The notes beneath the pieces were generated by a model, which worked only from the letters and a program-made list of their open reading frames with translations, was not told where the DNA came from and searched no databases. From Chthoniobacterales bacterium (GTDB lineage Bacteria > Verrucomicrobiota > Verrucomicrobiia > Chthoniobacterales > UBA10450), in contig JACDGS010000038.1 of assembly GCA_013821455.1 (NCBI GenBank), forward strand, positions 1 to 40,010: 40,010 nt of DNA. The letters run 5' to 3'. This document shows positions 7,930-17,065 of the stretch, piece by piece. Both the position numbers and the translations under genes were made by a program. Every line of letters begins with the position of its first letter. The stretch's first letter is position 1.

Positions 7930-10770
7930 CTAACCAGTCGTGCGCAAGCCGCTCGCAATCGCGTTGATGGAAAGGAGCAACTCGGGCAGCATCGCGTCCG
8001 CGGCGTCATCGTCACCGGCGGCTTGCAGGCCGCGCCATTTTTTCAGCAGCTCGATCTGTTGCGTGTGGAGGACGAGCAGCGCGTCGGCCCGAACACGCAA
8101 GGTCTTTTCGAACCGCGGCCGGCGCGGCGCCAGCTCATCGGCGCCCATGATGCGCGCGAGGATGCGATGAGTGCGCTCGAACTCGTCACGGATGAGCGCA
8201 AAAATACGGACGCGCAAGGACTCGTTAGGCACGAGCGCGGCATAGGCGTTCATGAGGGGGAGATCGGCGCTGGCCAGGCTGGTCTCGACGTTGTTGAGCG
8301 TGAAACGCAGGAACGGCCAACGCTTCGTTTCCCGCACGAGCCATTCGAAATTCTCTGGGTCGTTCTGCGCCAGTTGCTCGAGCGCATGGCCCGCGCCGAA
8401 CCAGCCGGGTAAATAATAACGCGCCTGATTCCAACTGAAGACCCATGGAATCGCGCGCAGATCGCTTAGGCGTCGCTGCCCCGTGCGGCGCGGCGGGCGC
8501 GAGCCGATGCTGCTCCGCTCCAACGCGTCGATCGGCGTGGCCTGGCTGTGGAATTCCATAAAACCCTCCTCGCCTAACAATGCCTGATACGCTTCGCGAC
8601 TGGTGCGGGCGAGCCGCTGCATGACGCCTTTGAGCGGGCGCGAGGGCTCTGGCATTTTCTGCTGCTGCAGAGAAACGCCCGTCACGCCCGCGAGGAGCAG
8701 CTCTAAATTGTAAGTGGCGGTGCCGCGATTCGCGTACTTCTGCGCGATCGTTTCGCCCTGCTCGGTGAGACGCAGATCTCCGCCGATCGTGCGCGGCGGG
8801 AGCGCTTCGAGAAAGCGATGCGTCGGGCCGGCGCCTCGGCTAATCGTCCCGCCGCGTCCGTGAAAATAGCGCGTCGCGAAACCTTGCTCCGCGCCGATCT
8901 CGCTGAGCGTTTCCTGAGCGATTTGCAACGCCCATTGGCTGGCGATAATTCCACCTTCCTTGTTGCTGTCGCTGTAGCCGACCATGATCTGCTGCACCGG
9001 CCGTGGATCGTCGTTAGGCGAGAAACGTTGCTGTTGTTTCTGCAACCCGAGACTGCGGCGCGTGATCGGGTGCGCAAGAAATTGCCGCATCAATTCGGGA
9101 CTGCGCTCAAGGTCTTCGGTCGTTTCGAAAAGCGGGACCACGGGGAGGGCGCAGGCCATTCCGTCAGGCGTCATCTCGACCAAGCCCGCCTCGCGCGCGA
9201 AGAGGTAAATCATGAGCAAATCGGAAAGACTCCGCGTCATGCTCACGATGAGCGCGCCGATTCCGTCGACGCCAAACTCCGCGCGGTGCCTAACGAGCAC
9301 CCGATAGGAATCGAGGACCGCATCCGCTTCCGCGCCGGCGTTCGTCCCGGGAAGCAGAAAGGGGCGTGGCGAAACGAGTTCGCGCTCGAGAAACTCCAAA
9401 CGCTTCGTTTCGTTCCAGCTCGCGTAGGCGTCGTTAGGCAACCCGGCGGCGTTCATCATTTGCAACAGCGCCATCTCGTGGAAGGTGCTGTTCTGCCGCA
9501 GATCGAGCGCCGCCGAGTGAAAGCCGAAGACGTCCAATTGGCGCATCACCGGCAAAACTTCCGCGCGGGCGATCCGCTCCGCGCCCACGGCCTGCAAAGA
9601 GCGCTGGAGAATTTCCAAATCCGCCATCAGCTCCGAGGCAAAGCGGTAACGGCCCAGCGCCTGATGCAGTTCCGCCGCGCCGTCCGCCGAAAGCTGAAAA
9701 GGTATTCTCTCCTGAATCAGCCTAACGAATTGCCGCCACGGCTCATCGGGAAAACGCGCGCGCGTTTTCGCCGCCGTTTCCGCGCCGACATCTGCGGACA
9801 AGGCCGCGATGGCCGAGACCAATTCGTCAGGCAATTGATGAACCGATTGCGCTAGGCTCAAGCGATGAAGAGTGCGCGCGAGGGCGTGATGGAGCGACAG
9901 CAGCGCGCTCACCCGCAACGCGACCAGCGTTTCCCGCGTCACCTCGGCCGTGACCAGCGGATGTCCGTCGCGATCGCCACCGACCCACGTGCCGAAACGC
10001 AAACCCGGCAGCCGGTGCGGTTGTGCAAACCATTGCGGTTCAAAACCCGCATCCTGCCACGATTGCACGAGACGCTCATCGAGTTGCGCGAGGACCGCGG
10101 GAAAAACTTCGCGCAGATAATAGATCGTGTTGCGCCGTTCCTCCGCGACTTCCGGTCTGTGCCGCGCGATCTCGCCCGTCCGCCACAAACGCTCGAGCGC
10201 CACTTTAGTTTCGTCGCGCGATGCCAACTGCTCGCGCGGCGTGGCCAGCGGGTTCTCGCGTTTCAATAGGAGCAAATAGAGCGCGCGTAGTTGCTCGAGG
10301 ACGGTGGCGCGCTTCGCTTCCGTCGGGTGCGCGGTCAGCACCGGCTCAACGCGAATGGAACCAATCGCCTCTGCGATCTCTTGCTCGGTAAGACCGATCT
10401 CTTTGAGCCGGCGAAAGTGATAGCCCCAAAGGCCCGGCTCAAAGGCGAGGCCCAGCTCGCTCTCGCGCATCCGCCGCATCTGCGCAGCGACATTTTCCTC
10501 GACCAGATTGAGGAGCTGGAACGAAATCGAAAACGCCTGCCCTATGCGCGCGGGATAGGTCTCCGAAATTTCCAACTCCTCCCGTGCAATCCACGGCAGC
10601 CGCTCTGCCAGTTCAGGCTCGCCCAGCTCGACCAGCACCTCGCGAAAGCACTCGCTCAGAAAAGCGAGATCGCGATCGATCTTCTCGAAGCCAACAGCGG
10701 CGTAATCTGTCTTGGACACGAGCGGGATGGAACGGCGCGGCTGTATGCCAGCAGGGACGTGCGCTGTCAA
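7930..10770 (-). CDS. ppc: Phosphoenolpyruvate carboxylase
   Basis: About 930-946 residues, the normal size of bacterial PEPC, which carboxylates PEP to oxaloacetate to refill the TCA cycle. The catalytic-His motif VLTAHPTEAKR is at residues 144-154, the PEP-site motif reads MVGYSDSNKEGG, and the glycine loop FHGRGGTISRGAGPTHRF matches the family. The C-terminus ends LRTTG, close to the invariant NTG end. The longest frame begins at TTG 10770 and overlaps the stop of the upstream hydrolase gene (TTGA overlap). GTG 10719 is an equally good start, giving MSKTDYAAVGFEKIDRDL. Four exact 9-mer copies in one orientation or the other (8222, 9011, 9288, 9431) and a fifth at 9720 fall inside it. Confidence 0.95.
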   Translation of the reverse strand: MTAHVPAGIQPRRSIPLVSKTDYAAVGFEKIDRDLAFLSECFREVLVELGEPELAERLPWIAREELEISETYPARIGQAFSISFQLLNLVEENVAAQMRRMRESELGLAFEPGLWGYHFRRLKEIGLTEQEIAEAIGSIRVEPVLTAHPTEAKRATVLEQLRALYLLLLKRENPLATPREQLASRDETKVALERLWRTGEIARHRPEVAEERRNTIYYLREVFPAVLAQLDERLVQSWQDAGFEPQWFAQPHRLPGLRFGTWVGGDRDGHPLVTAEVTRETLVALRVSALLSLHHALARTLHRLSLAQSVHQLPDELVSAIAALSADVGAETAAKTRARFPDEPWRQFVRLIQERIPFQLSADGAAELHQALGRYRFASELMADLEILQRSLQAVGAERIARAEVLPVMRQLDVFGFHSAALDLRQNSTFHEMALLQMMNAAGLPNDAYASWNETKRLEFLERELVSPRPFLLPGTNAGAEADAVLDSYRVLVRHRAEFGVDGIGALIVSMTRSLSDLLMIYLFAREAGLVEMTPDGMACALPVVPLFETTEDLERSPELMRQFLAHPITRRSLGLQKQQQRFSPNDDPRPVQQIMVGYSDSNKEGGIIASQWALQIAQETLSEIGAEQGFATRYFHGRGGTISRGAGPTHRFLEALPPRTIGGDLRLTEQGETIAQKYANRGTATYNLELLLAGVTGVSLQQQKMPEPSRPLKGVMQRLARTSREAYQALLGEEGFMEFHSQATPIDALERSSIGSRPPRRTGQRRLSDLRAIPWVFSWNQARYYLPGWFGAGHALEQLAQNDPENFEWLVRETKRWPFLRFTLNNVETSLASADLPLMNAYAALVPNESLRVRIFALIRDEFERTHRILARIMGADELAPRRPRFEKTLRVRADALLVLHTQQIELLKKWRGLQAAGDDDAADAMLPELLLSINAIASGLRTTG

Positions 10771-11927
10771 CGCGGGGGCCGAGCGTCGCCGTAAAGCGCC
10801 CTAACGAGTCGGAGGGACTTCTCGTTAGGCAAGAGCGCCTGCTCCATTTGGTTCATAACATAGGCAAAGGCGAGACCATTCTCGGGGTCGGCAAAAGCGT
10901 GGCTGCCGCCCGCACCGGGATGACCGAAAGCCAATGGTGACGGTCCGAAAATTCGGTCAGCCGCGCCCGATGGATCTTTCATGAAGCCTGCTGAAAACGC
11001 AGTCGCAATTCCAAAGACGCGATCGATGCCCGAAGCGCACGTGGTTATCATTTGCGCGAGAGTAGCCGCGGTGAAAAAACGTTGCCCATCCAACTCGCCG
11101 CCATTCGCCAGCAGCGCATAAAATTTGCCCAGGGCGGAAGCGCTGCCAATGCCGCCTAACGAGACAACTGCGAGCGCGCGCTTCGCCGGGTCGTTCATCG
11201 CGCTGACCGAATTCAGCCCCTGCGGAGAAGTAAAGACTTTGCGCGCGAGCGTTCCGGGCGTCGCCAGCGCCTCGTAAAACGCCGCCGGCTGCGGGACAAC
11301 CCCGGCTTTGGCAGCGTAGCTGGTCGCCGTGCGGAAATTTTCTGACGCGGGCAAACCGATCCAAAGATCGAGCTCCAACGGCCCAGCGAAAATTTCACGC
11401 CAATAGTCGCCTAACGTTCGCCCGTCGATTCGCCTAACGAGTTCGTCGAGCAGAAAGCCGAAGGTGCGCGCATGATAACCGTGCGCCGTCCCCGGCGGCC
11501 AGAGCGGCTTTTGCCGAGCCAGCGCCCTAACGACTGCATCGTAATCGGTGATCGCGACCGGATCGTCGAGCGCGGCCAGACCCGCCTGGTGTGAGAGCAA
11601 TTGCGCGAGCGTAATGTCCTCTTTCCCGCTCGCGGCAAACTCAGGCCAGAATTCCGCGACGCGCCTTTCCAACCCGATGCGCTGCTCCTGGAGGACGTGC
11701 AAAAGAGTCGCACTGCCAAGCCCTTTGGTGGCCGACCAGAAGAGAACAAGGGTGTCGTTAGTCCAGGGATTTTGCCGCTGCGCGTCGCGGAAGCCACCGT
11801 GCAACTCCAACACTTCGCGCCCGTCCTGCCAGATTGAAACCGCCGCGCCCAGCTCGTTGCCGCGGATAAAGTTTTCCTCGAAAAGTGCGGCCACGCGAGC
11901 GGCGAAAGGAGCGCGCGGAGAAATCAC
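10767..11927 (-). CDS. Serine hydrolase of the beta-lactamase/EstB family
   Basis: A 386-residue protein of the class C beta-lactamase fold, in a branch that mostly contains esterases and peptidases. The nucleophile motif SxxK is SATK at residues 65-68, and the Tyr of the second motif is Tyr 151 in GTAHGYHARTFGFL. HPGAGGSHAFADPENGLAF near the C-terminus stands where KTG would be in a true beta-lactamase. No signal peptide is visible, so it is probably cytoplasmic. The substrate cannot be told from sequence. It precedes ppc on the same strand and overlaps it by four bases. An inverted pair of 9-mer-like sequences (10798-10830) sits near its 3' end. Confidence 0.88.
   Translation of the reverse strand: MISPRAPFAARVAALFEENFIRGNELGAAVSIWQDGREVLELHGGFRDAQRQNPWTNDTLVLFWSATKGLGSATLLHVLQEQRIGLERRVAEFWPEFAASGKEDITLAQLLSHQAGLAALDDPVAITDYDAVVRALARQKPLWPPGTAHGYHARTFGFLLDELVRRIDGRTLGDYWREIFAGPLELDLWIGLPASENFRTATSYAAKAGVVPQPAAFYEALATPGTLARKVFTSPQGLNSVSAMNDPAKRALAVVSLGGIGSASALGKFYALLANGGELDGQRFFTAATLAQMITTCASGIDRVFGIATAFSAGFMKDPSGAADRIFGPSPLAFGHPGAGGSHAFADPENGLAFAYVMNQMEQALLPNEKSLRLVRALYGDARPPR
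10797..10830. repeat. Inverted pair of the 9-mer forming a potential hairpin
   Basis: CCTAACGAG at 10799-10807 and CTCGTTAGG at 10821-10829 are exact complements, separated by about 13 bases. They lie in the 3' end of the serine hydrolase gene just before ppc. Transcribed, the pair would form a 9-bp stem. Confidence 0.75.
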
Positions 11928-11950
11928 AAGAATATCAGCCTAACGAGTCG

Positions 11951-12050
11951 CAAGGAGCGGCGGTTTGAAACCGCCGTCGCAAAACCACGACGTTCGAAAT
12001 GGGTCCGGAATGATCTGCCACCGACGGCGGTTACAAACCGCCGCTCCTTG
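11951..12050. repeat. Inverted repeat element with AAGGAGCGGCGGTTT ends
   Basis: CAAGGAGCGGCGGTTTGAAA begins the left arm and AAACCGCCGCTCCTTG closes the right arm; inner GCCGTCG/CGACGGC segments also pair. The element fills the gap between the TIGR04073 gene and the serine hydrolase gene, both on the minus strand, and may terminate transcription of the former. Confidence 0.75.
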
Positions 12051-12052
12051 GC

Positions 12053-12457
12053 CTAGTAATCGCGGACGTAGGGATACTTGGTCTCGTTCCCCGGCTCGGG
12101 CGGGAACTCGCTGTAGCCGCGATGTGTCCACGGGATATCGCTCCGCAACACCGGATAATAAGTTCCTTTGTAAACCGGAAACGGCCAAAGAATCGCCTCG
12201 TAGAATCCAACGCCGAACCTTGCGAAAGCACGGCCAGTCCCTTTAATCACGCCAAAGCTGGCGGCGGCGGAGTTTCCCTCCTCACTATTCACCTGTCCGA
12301 CCGTCACCGGAATTTCCGTCACTCCAAAGAGCATGTTGGAAACACCGCGCGCGAGCTTGCGGGTCGGTCCGTAATCCCCTGCCGGCGGATCCTGGATATC
12401 AGCCACGGCGGACGTCGCCAATCCGATCAGGCCGAGAAAAAGAAGGGAGTATTTCAT
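12053..12457 (-). CDS. Exosortase system-associated protein, TIGR04073 family
   Basis: A 134-residue exported protein starting MKYSLLFLGLIGLATSAVAD, a signal peptide with cleavage near residue 20. The mature part contains ARGVSNMLFGVTEIPVTVGQ and GFYEAILWPFPVYKGTYYPVLR, the pattern I recognise for TIGR04073, a family found in genomes with an exosortase/PEP-CTERM sorting system, including Verrucomicrobia. Its function is not known. The frame runs open upstream to 12652, but ATG 12457 is the only start that gives a signal peptide. No exosortase or PEP-CTERM substrate is in the window. Confidence 0.82.
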   Translation of the reverse strand: MKYSLLFLGLIGLATSAVADIQDPPAGDYGPTRKLARGVSNMLFGVTEIPVTVGQVNSEEGNSAAASFGVIKGTGRAFARFGVGFYEAILWPFPVYKGTYYPVLRSDIPWTHRGYSEFPPEPGNETKYPYVRDY

Positions 12458-12504
12458 AGCGCAGCGCGAGTAAACCGAACCTAACACTTTAATGCAACAT
12501 TTGT

Positions 12505-13440
12505 TTATCGCGGCGACGGCGGCGGCTGGCCTTTTGTCGCGGAAACGGACACGCCAATCGTAATCGCGAGCACGACGATAATGACGCCAAGCGACATCCA
12601 ATTTGGGATGTGCAACCAGCGCGAGGAAATCATTTTTGCGCCAACAAAACAAAGAATCACCGCCAGCCCGATGCGCAGATAGACGAAACGTGAGACCAGA
12701 TTCGCGAGCAGAAAATAGAGGGAACGCAGCCCGAGGATGGCGCAGATGTTCGAGGTATAAATGATGAACGTATCCTGCGTGATGGCGAGCACGGCCGGGA
12801 TCGAGTCCACGGCAAAAACCAGATCCATCACGTCGATGACGATGAGCACAAGAGCGAGGGGCGTCAGCATGCGCCGGCCGTCCACGAGCGCGAAAAAATT
12901 CTGGCCGTGATAAACATCCGTCACCGGCAGGAGGCGACGCGCAGCGCGCAGAAAGAAATTATTTTCGAGGTCGATCTGTTCGGAGCGGCCGAGAAGCATG
13001 CGGAGACCGGTGACGAAAAGAAACGCTCCAAAAAGATAGAGAACGAAATGAAATCGCGCGACTAACGATACGCCCAGCCAAATCATGATCGCGCGCATCA
13101 CGATCGCGCCAATGATCCCCCAAATAAGCACCCGATGTTCGTACTCCGGCGGCACCCGGAAGTAGGCGAAGATGAGAACAAAAACGAAAATGTTATCGAC
13201 GCTGAGCGAATACTCGATCAGGTAGCCGGTAAAGAAATCGATTGCCTGATCGGCCCCCTGCCAGCGCCAGACGACCAGATTAAAAGCCAGGGAAAGCGCG
13301 ACCCAAATAAGGCTGCGCCTGACAGCGCTCGCCAGGCTGACGGCGTGCTGGCCTCGCACCCGAAAGCTGAGCAGGTCGATGGCGATCGCCGCGACAACCC
13401 CAATGTGAAATGCGACCCAAAACCAAATGCTAGCGGACAC
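12505..13440 (-). CDS. TerC/Alx family integral membrane protein
   Basis: A 311-residue protein with about nine hydrophobic helices. The family pattern is plain: SLSVDNIFVFVLIFAYF in an early helix, then DLVFAVDSIPAVLAITQDTF and SNICAILGLRSLYFLL in the second half. The buried Asp residues of VDN and FAVDS are the proposed metal-binding site. TerC family proteins such as Alx are linked to manganese export or to loading of exported metalloenzymes, and to tellurite resistance; which applies here cannot be decided. It is divergent from the GreA-like gene 88 bases away. Confidence 0.92.
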   Translation of the reverse strand: MSASIWFWVAFHIGVVAAIAIDLLSFRVRGQHAVSLASAVRRSLIWVALSLAFNLVVWRWQGADQAIDFFTGYLIEYSLSVDNIFVFVLIFAYFRVPPEYEHRVLIWGIIGAIVMRAIMIWLGVSLVARFHFVLYLFGAFLFVTGLRMLLGRSEQIDLENNFFLRAARRLLPVTDVYHGQNFFALVDGRRMLTPLALVLIVIDVMDLVFAVDSIPAVLAITQDTFIIYTSNICAILGLRSLYFLLANLVSRFVYLRIGLAVILCFVGAKMISSRWLHIPNWMSLGVIIVVLAITIGVSVSATKGQPPPSPR

Positions 13441-13528
13441 GAAGCGCTAGGCTCACACGGCTCTCCAAAGACGGCAACGCCGAATCGGGCGCGGATACAT
13501 CCGACTGTTTGCGCCAACAGAGCGGGTC

Positions 13529-15415
13529 GTGCATCGTGAATTTATGGACGCAGAACTGCAAAAGCTCGTCGACGCCGGGAGGCTCACCACGAAGGGAGCA
13601 AATCAGTTGGAGCAACTGCGACCGGGTTCGTTCGGGCTGCACAAGAGCTGGGGCTTCGGCCGTGTCGCCGAATGGAATCTTCTGCTCAACCAAATCGTGA
13701 TCGATTTCGCAAAGAAAAAAGGTCACCCGATGCAGTTGCAGTATGCGGCGGATAATCTGAGTCCGATCCCGGCCGAACATTTTCTCGCCCAAAAAGCCAA
13801 CGATCTTCCCGCGCTCAAGAATTCACTGAAGGAAACTCCCGCCGCGGTGATGCGGAATATTCTCGAAAGCCTCGGCGGCAAGGCCACCCAGACACAGATC
13901 AGTCATTGGTTGTTAGGCGATGTTTTTACCGAGCCGGAATTTAAGAAATGGTGGTCCGCGACGAAAACGCTGCTGAAGAAAGACGGCCACTTTCTTTTCC
14001 CGACGAAAAAGACCGACCCGATTGAATTGCGCAGCGCCGCCGTCTCGCATGGCGACGAACTGCTCAGCTTTTTCGCGCAGGCCCGTGCGCCCAAAGAGCA
14101 GGCCGCGGCGCTCGACCAGATCATCCGGTCTCATCACGAATTCAAAGACCCCGAGAAACAACTCCAACCGCTCATCGACACGATCGAGGACACGGCGCAA
14201 CGCAATCAGCGTCTCAATCCCGCGATGACCTTCGAGTTCCTCATCGGCCGCGACGAGCTGCTTCAGCTCGTGCCGAAACTGCATACGACGCATCCCGATC
14301 TCACCTTGGAGCGGCTGCTCGTGGAAGAAGAGCCGCGACTCGGCACCATTTTTCCGAAACTTCCTTCCGCCAAAGAACGTCACGTCCTCCACGTTTTGCC
14401 CGCCGCTCTCGGCGAACGCTGGACGGTTCGCGCCCTGCAATTGATGCAGGGCAACAACGCCCGCCTCGTCGGCCAGATGGCGCGTGTCTTCGCCGACAAC
14501 GGCAAACAGGACGACCTTCGCACCGCGCTCGACCGCAGCCTGCGCGAACATTCGGCCACCAGCGAAGTCCTTTACTGGCTCTGCAAAAATCGAGAAAGCT
14601 GGCCGGAATTGATCACGCCGGAATTGTTAGGCGCGATCTTCTCCGCCTGCGAACGCGACCAGCATAACGAGAGCAACAGCCGCAGCACGCGCCTGCGCGA
14701 TCTCCTCCTCGACGACCGCGATCTCATCCCCGACATCTTCGCCGGCTCCGAGATCGGCCTCGCCCGCGACGCCATGCGCCGCCTCCTCCTCAGCCCGGTT
14801 TTCGACGAACTGACGAAGCGCTCACTCATGGCGCGGATCATCAAACTCTATCCCGACCTGCAAAGCCTGGTCAGTGGCGAACAGGCCGAAGCGAAGAGCG
14901 AAGCGATCGTCGTCTCCTGGAGCAGCCTGCAAAAACGCAAAGCGGAGCTGGAAGATTTGGTGAACAAAAAAATCCCCGAGAACAGCAAGGAAATCGGCGT
15001 GGCGCGTTCCTACGGCGATCTGCGGGAGAACTTCGAATTCAAAGCCGCCAAGGAAATGCAAGCCGTGCTCATGCGCCGCAAATCCGAATTAGAGAGTGCA
15101 CTCGATCGCGCGCGGGGGACCACTTTCGAAAACCCCGATCTCAGCCAAGTATCGATCGGCACCATCGTCACCCTGCGCGAAAGCGAGACCAACCGCGAAG
15201 AGGTTTACACCATCCTCGGCGCTTGGGACGGCAACCCGGACCGCGCCGTTATTTCTTATCAAACCGCGATCGGCCAGGCGCTCCTGGGCCATCGCCTCGG
15301 CGAAGTGATCGAGTTGAACGCTGATCAAGGGCGCGGCCGCTACGCCATCATCGCAATCGAGCCCGCGCCGCTCGACGTCGTTCCACCCGAGCCGGGGCTG
15401 GAGCCGGCGCTCTAG
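13529..15415 (+). CDS. greA: GreA-type transcription elongation factor with a long N-terminal extension
   Basis: A 628-residue protein whose last 170 residues are a GreA/GreB domain. The coiled-coil tip motif ARSYGDLRENFEFKAAKEMQ, at about residue 497, keeps the acidic Asp and Glu that stimulate RNA polymerase to cleave backtracked RNA. The C-terminal FKBP-like part follows (IGTIVTLRESETNREEVYTILG...GQALLGHRLGEVIEL). The first 450 residues are alpha-helical and unlike E. coli GreA (158 aa). Similar giant GreA proteins are known in Chlamydia and other PVC bacteria, so this is a lineage feature and not a local fusion. Start: GTG 13529 or ATG 13544 (MDAELQKLVDAGRL); the ATG is plausible. No exact 9-mer occurs, only two TGTTAGGC variants. 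Confidence 0.9.
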   Translation: MHREFMDAELQKLVDAGRLTTKGANQLEQLRPGSFGLHKSWGFGRVAEWNLLLNQIVIDFAKKKGHPMQLQYAADNLSPIPAEHFLAQKANDLPALKNSLKETPAAVMRNILESLGGKATQTQISHWLLGDVFTEPEFKKWWSATKTLLKKDGHFLFPTKKTDPIELRSAAVSHGDELLSFFAQARAPKEQAAALDQIIRSHHEFKDPEKQLQPLIDTIEDTAQRNQRLNPAMTFEFLIGRDELLQLVPKLHTTHPDLTLERLLVEEEPRLGTIFPKLPSAKERHVLHVLPAALGERWTVRALQLMQGNNARLVGQMARVFADNGKQDDLRTALDRSLREHSATSEVLYWLCKNRESWPELITPELLGAIFSACERDQHNESNSRSTRLRDLLLDDRDLIPDIFAGSEIGLARDAMRRLLLSPVFDELTKRSLMARIIKLYPDLQSLVSGEQAEAKSEAIVVSWSSLQKRKAELEDLVNKKIPENSKEIGVARSYGDLRENFEFKAAKEMQAVLMRRKSELESALDRARGTTFENPDLSQVSIGTIVTLRESETNREEVYTILGAWDGNPDRAVISYQTAIGQALLGHRLGEVIELNADQGRGRYAIIAIEPAPLDVVPPEPGLEPAL

Positions 15416-15473
15416 GATCTCGCCCGTCGCCGCTCACCTTTAGCCGCCAGGACATCGAGTTCGCCGGACTCAA

Positions 15474-15517
15474 TCCTTTACTCGTTAGGCAAACGATGGC
15501 TTCTTAACGTCTAACGA
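15474..15517. repeat. Intergenic 21-base repeat copy with a 9-mer pair
   Basis: Bases 15474-15494 (CTTTACTCGTTAGGCAAAC at the 3' end) are identical over 21 bases to 24589-24609. TCGTTAGGC at 15482 is followed by inverted CTAACGA at 15511. The segment lies between the convergent greA gene and the next minus-strand gene. Confidence 0.7.
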
Positions 15518-15597
15518 CGAATAGAAATCCTCGGCCTCAAGCAATCAGCCCGCGCCACCTTGCGGTGATGCGGGCCGTTGCAATTCCCACCGAAAAC

Positions 15598-16728
15598 CTA
15601 ACTCAAGCGGCTGCCTGCGTAGCTGCCACTGGTGCTGCCATTCCCGTTGCCGTTAGGCAACGTGGCCGGAGCCAGCGGCGCCACGTCGGCCGCTTTGACG
15701 GCGGACTCTGTCTTTTGCGCGTCACTCACCACGGGTACGGTGAAGATCACCGGCTCGCTCGCCACCCCTTGTGAGTTCTCGTTTACCGCCTGCATAATGA
15801 TCTGCACCGTCACACCCGGTTGCACACCAGTGATCGTTCCCATCGGAGTCGTCCCGCTAAACACCAGGCGATACTTTGCATCTACACCCAGAATCATCAT
15901 GCGGCCGCGATAGCGGGTTGCCAAAGGCACGGCGTCCCCTTGCACAAGGAGGGTTCCCATCTCATCCAGTGTCACCGTGACGTTTGGCACCTGTCCCGGC
16001 GTCGTTGGCGTAGCCGGCATTTCCAAGCCAAAGGCAAGCCAGCGCGGATCGTCCGGCGCCAGCTTCTTGTCCAGGTTCGCAATCAGGGTGGACATCAAAC
16101 CCAGCGCTGTTTTCCGCGCTGGCTCACGAATGTCGTTCGACTGCTTCAACGCTTCCTCGGCGCCTCTCACCCCGGTCTGCCCCCCGACTGCAGCCGTCGT
16201 TAAGTCGCCCGCCTTCGCCGCTGTCACATCCATCGTTGGCACCTCATAGTCGGGGTGACTCGTGAAGTAAGTCTCTAGCGCCAGTCCAAGAGCGATCCGT
16301 TTATCGTTATCGCTCGGAATGGAAGTAACATTGTTGATAAAGCCCGCCTCCGCCCATGCCGCCGACCAGCGTTGGCCGAGCCGGCCTGCCAGGACCGTGC
16401 GCACCACTCCCAGCCAAGCCGTGAGCGTTGCCATAGCTGGCATAAATACCCGGTAAGCATCCCGCAAAGTGTTCCGCCCCGTGTTAAAGTTAGTATCTGC
16501 ACTCTTGAACGCATTCTTCCCCGTGAGGAGCTGAGGTGCGGTCACCATCGTTACCCCGATCGCCGTCCCGTATTTGACGACGCCGTTGTACATCTTCGTG
16601 AGAAGATTGATTATCCTACCGCCATTAGTTGGCAATGAATTGGACATGCCAGTGGGATTAGCAGGGCCTGTGCCATCCGTGATTCGCGAGGCTACACTCG
16701 TTAGGCACAATAGAGGAAAGCTTTTCAA
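15598..16728 (-). CDS. Hypothetical protein with a C-terminal Fn3-like domain
   Basis: I do not recognise the full protein. The first 200 residues are helical and contain KRIALGLALETYFTSHPDY, with GRRNTLRDAYRVFM-like helix-forming segments. Residues from about 240 to 340 look like a fibronectin type III fold: LVFSGTTPMGTITGVQPGVTVQIIMQAVNENSQGVASEPVIFTVPV, split across several strands, with the closing EPV. The C-terminus is low-complexity (Asn, Gly, Ser). The likely start is the in-frame ATG at 16647 (MSNSLPTNGGRIINLL); the longer frame from 16728 crosses a 9-mer at 16698. No signal peptide is visible. It sits at the edge of the accessory region. Confidence 0.65.
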   Translation of the reverse strand: MKSFPLLCLTSVASRITDGTGPANPTGMSNSLPTNGGRIINLLTKMYNGVVKYGTAIGVTMVTAPQLLTGKNAFKSADTNFNTGRNTLRDAYRVFMPAMATLTAWLGVVRTVLAGRLGQRWSAAWAEAGFINNVTSIPSDNDKRIALGLALETYFTSHPDYEVPTMDVTAAKAGDLTTAAVGGQTGVRGAEEALKQSNDIREPARKTALGLMSTLIANLDKKLAPDDPRWLAFGLEMPATPTTPGQVPNVTVTLDEMGTLLVQGDAVPLATRYRGRMMILGVDAKYRLVFSGTTPMGTITGVQPGVTVQIIMQAVNENSQGVASEPVIFTVPVVSDAQKTESAVKAADVAPLAPATLPNGNGNGSTSGSYAGSRLS

Positions 16729-17065
16729 TTCTAAGTAGGGAGATAGCGGAATATGAGAGCGAGGGTTGGCGATCGATACTTTCCGTGAGTCTGACGCCCG
16801 CGCGGCACATACCTTTAGTAGATCTGATTCCGGCTCATCACCTCCGCGTGCTGTTAACGATGTCTTGGATCAGATAAGAGATTTTCTGCGAAGCAGATGA
16901 TTCTGCGCCAGGTGTTTTTTAATCTGGCCCGCGCTCCGTACCGGGAGAATCACAGACTGACCATTTCACTTCCTTCCGCTGCCACATCTCTATATCGTAA
17001 CGCGATATCGAGTCAAAAATCTGTTATCCGACCTCTCCAAGGCAGAGTATTTTAGACGACTGCTT
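16729..17065. other. Non-coding spacer, lower GC than its surroundings
   Basis: No credible gene is seen. The stretch contains a hairpin-forming TCTGCGAAGCAGA near 16887 and a short palindrome ATATCG-taacg-CGATAT at about 16991-17007, which could be an operator for the following gene. It marks the switch to a less GC-rich, 9-mer-free segment. Confidence 0.45.

Noticed and set aside
8818-9855. 345-codon plus-strand frame opposite ppc
   Set aside because: ppc on the other strand has all family motifs; this is its antisense shadow.
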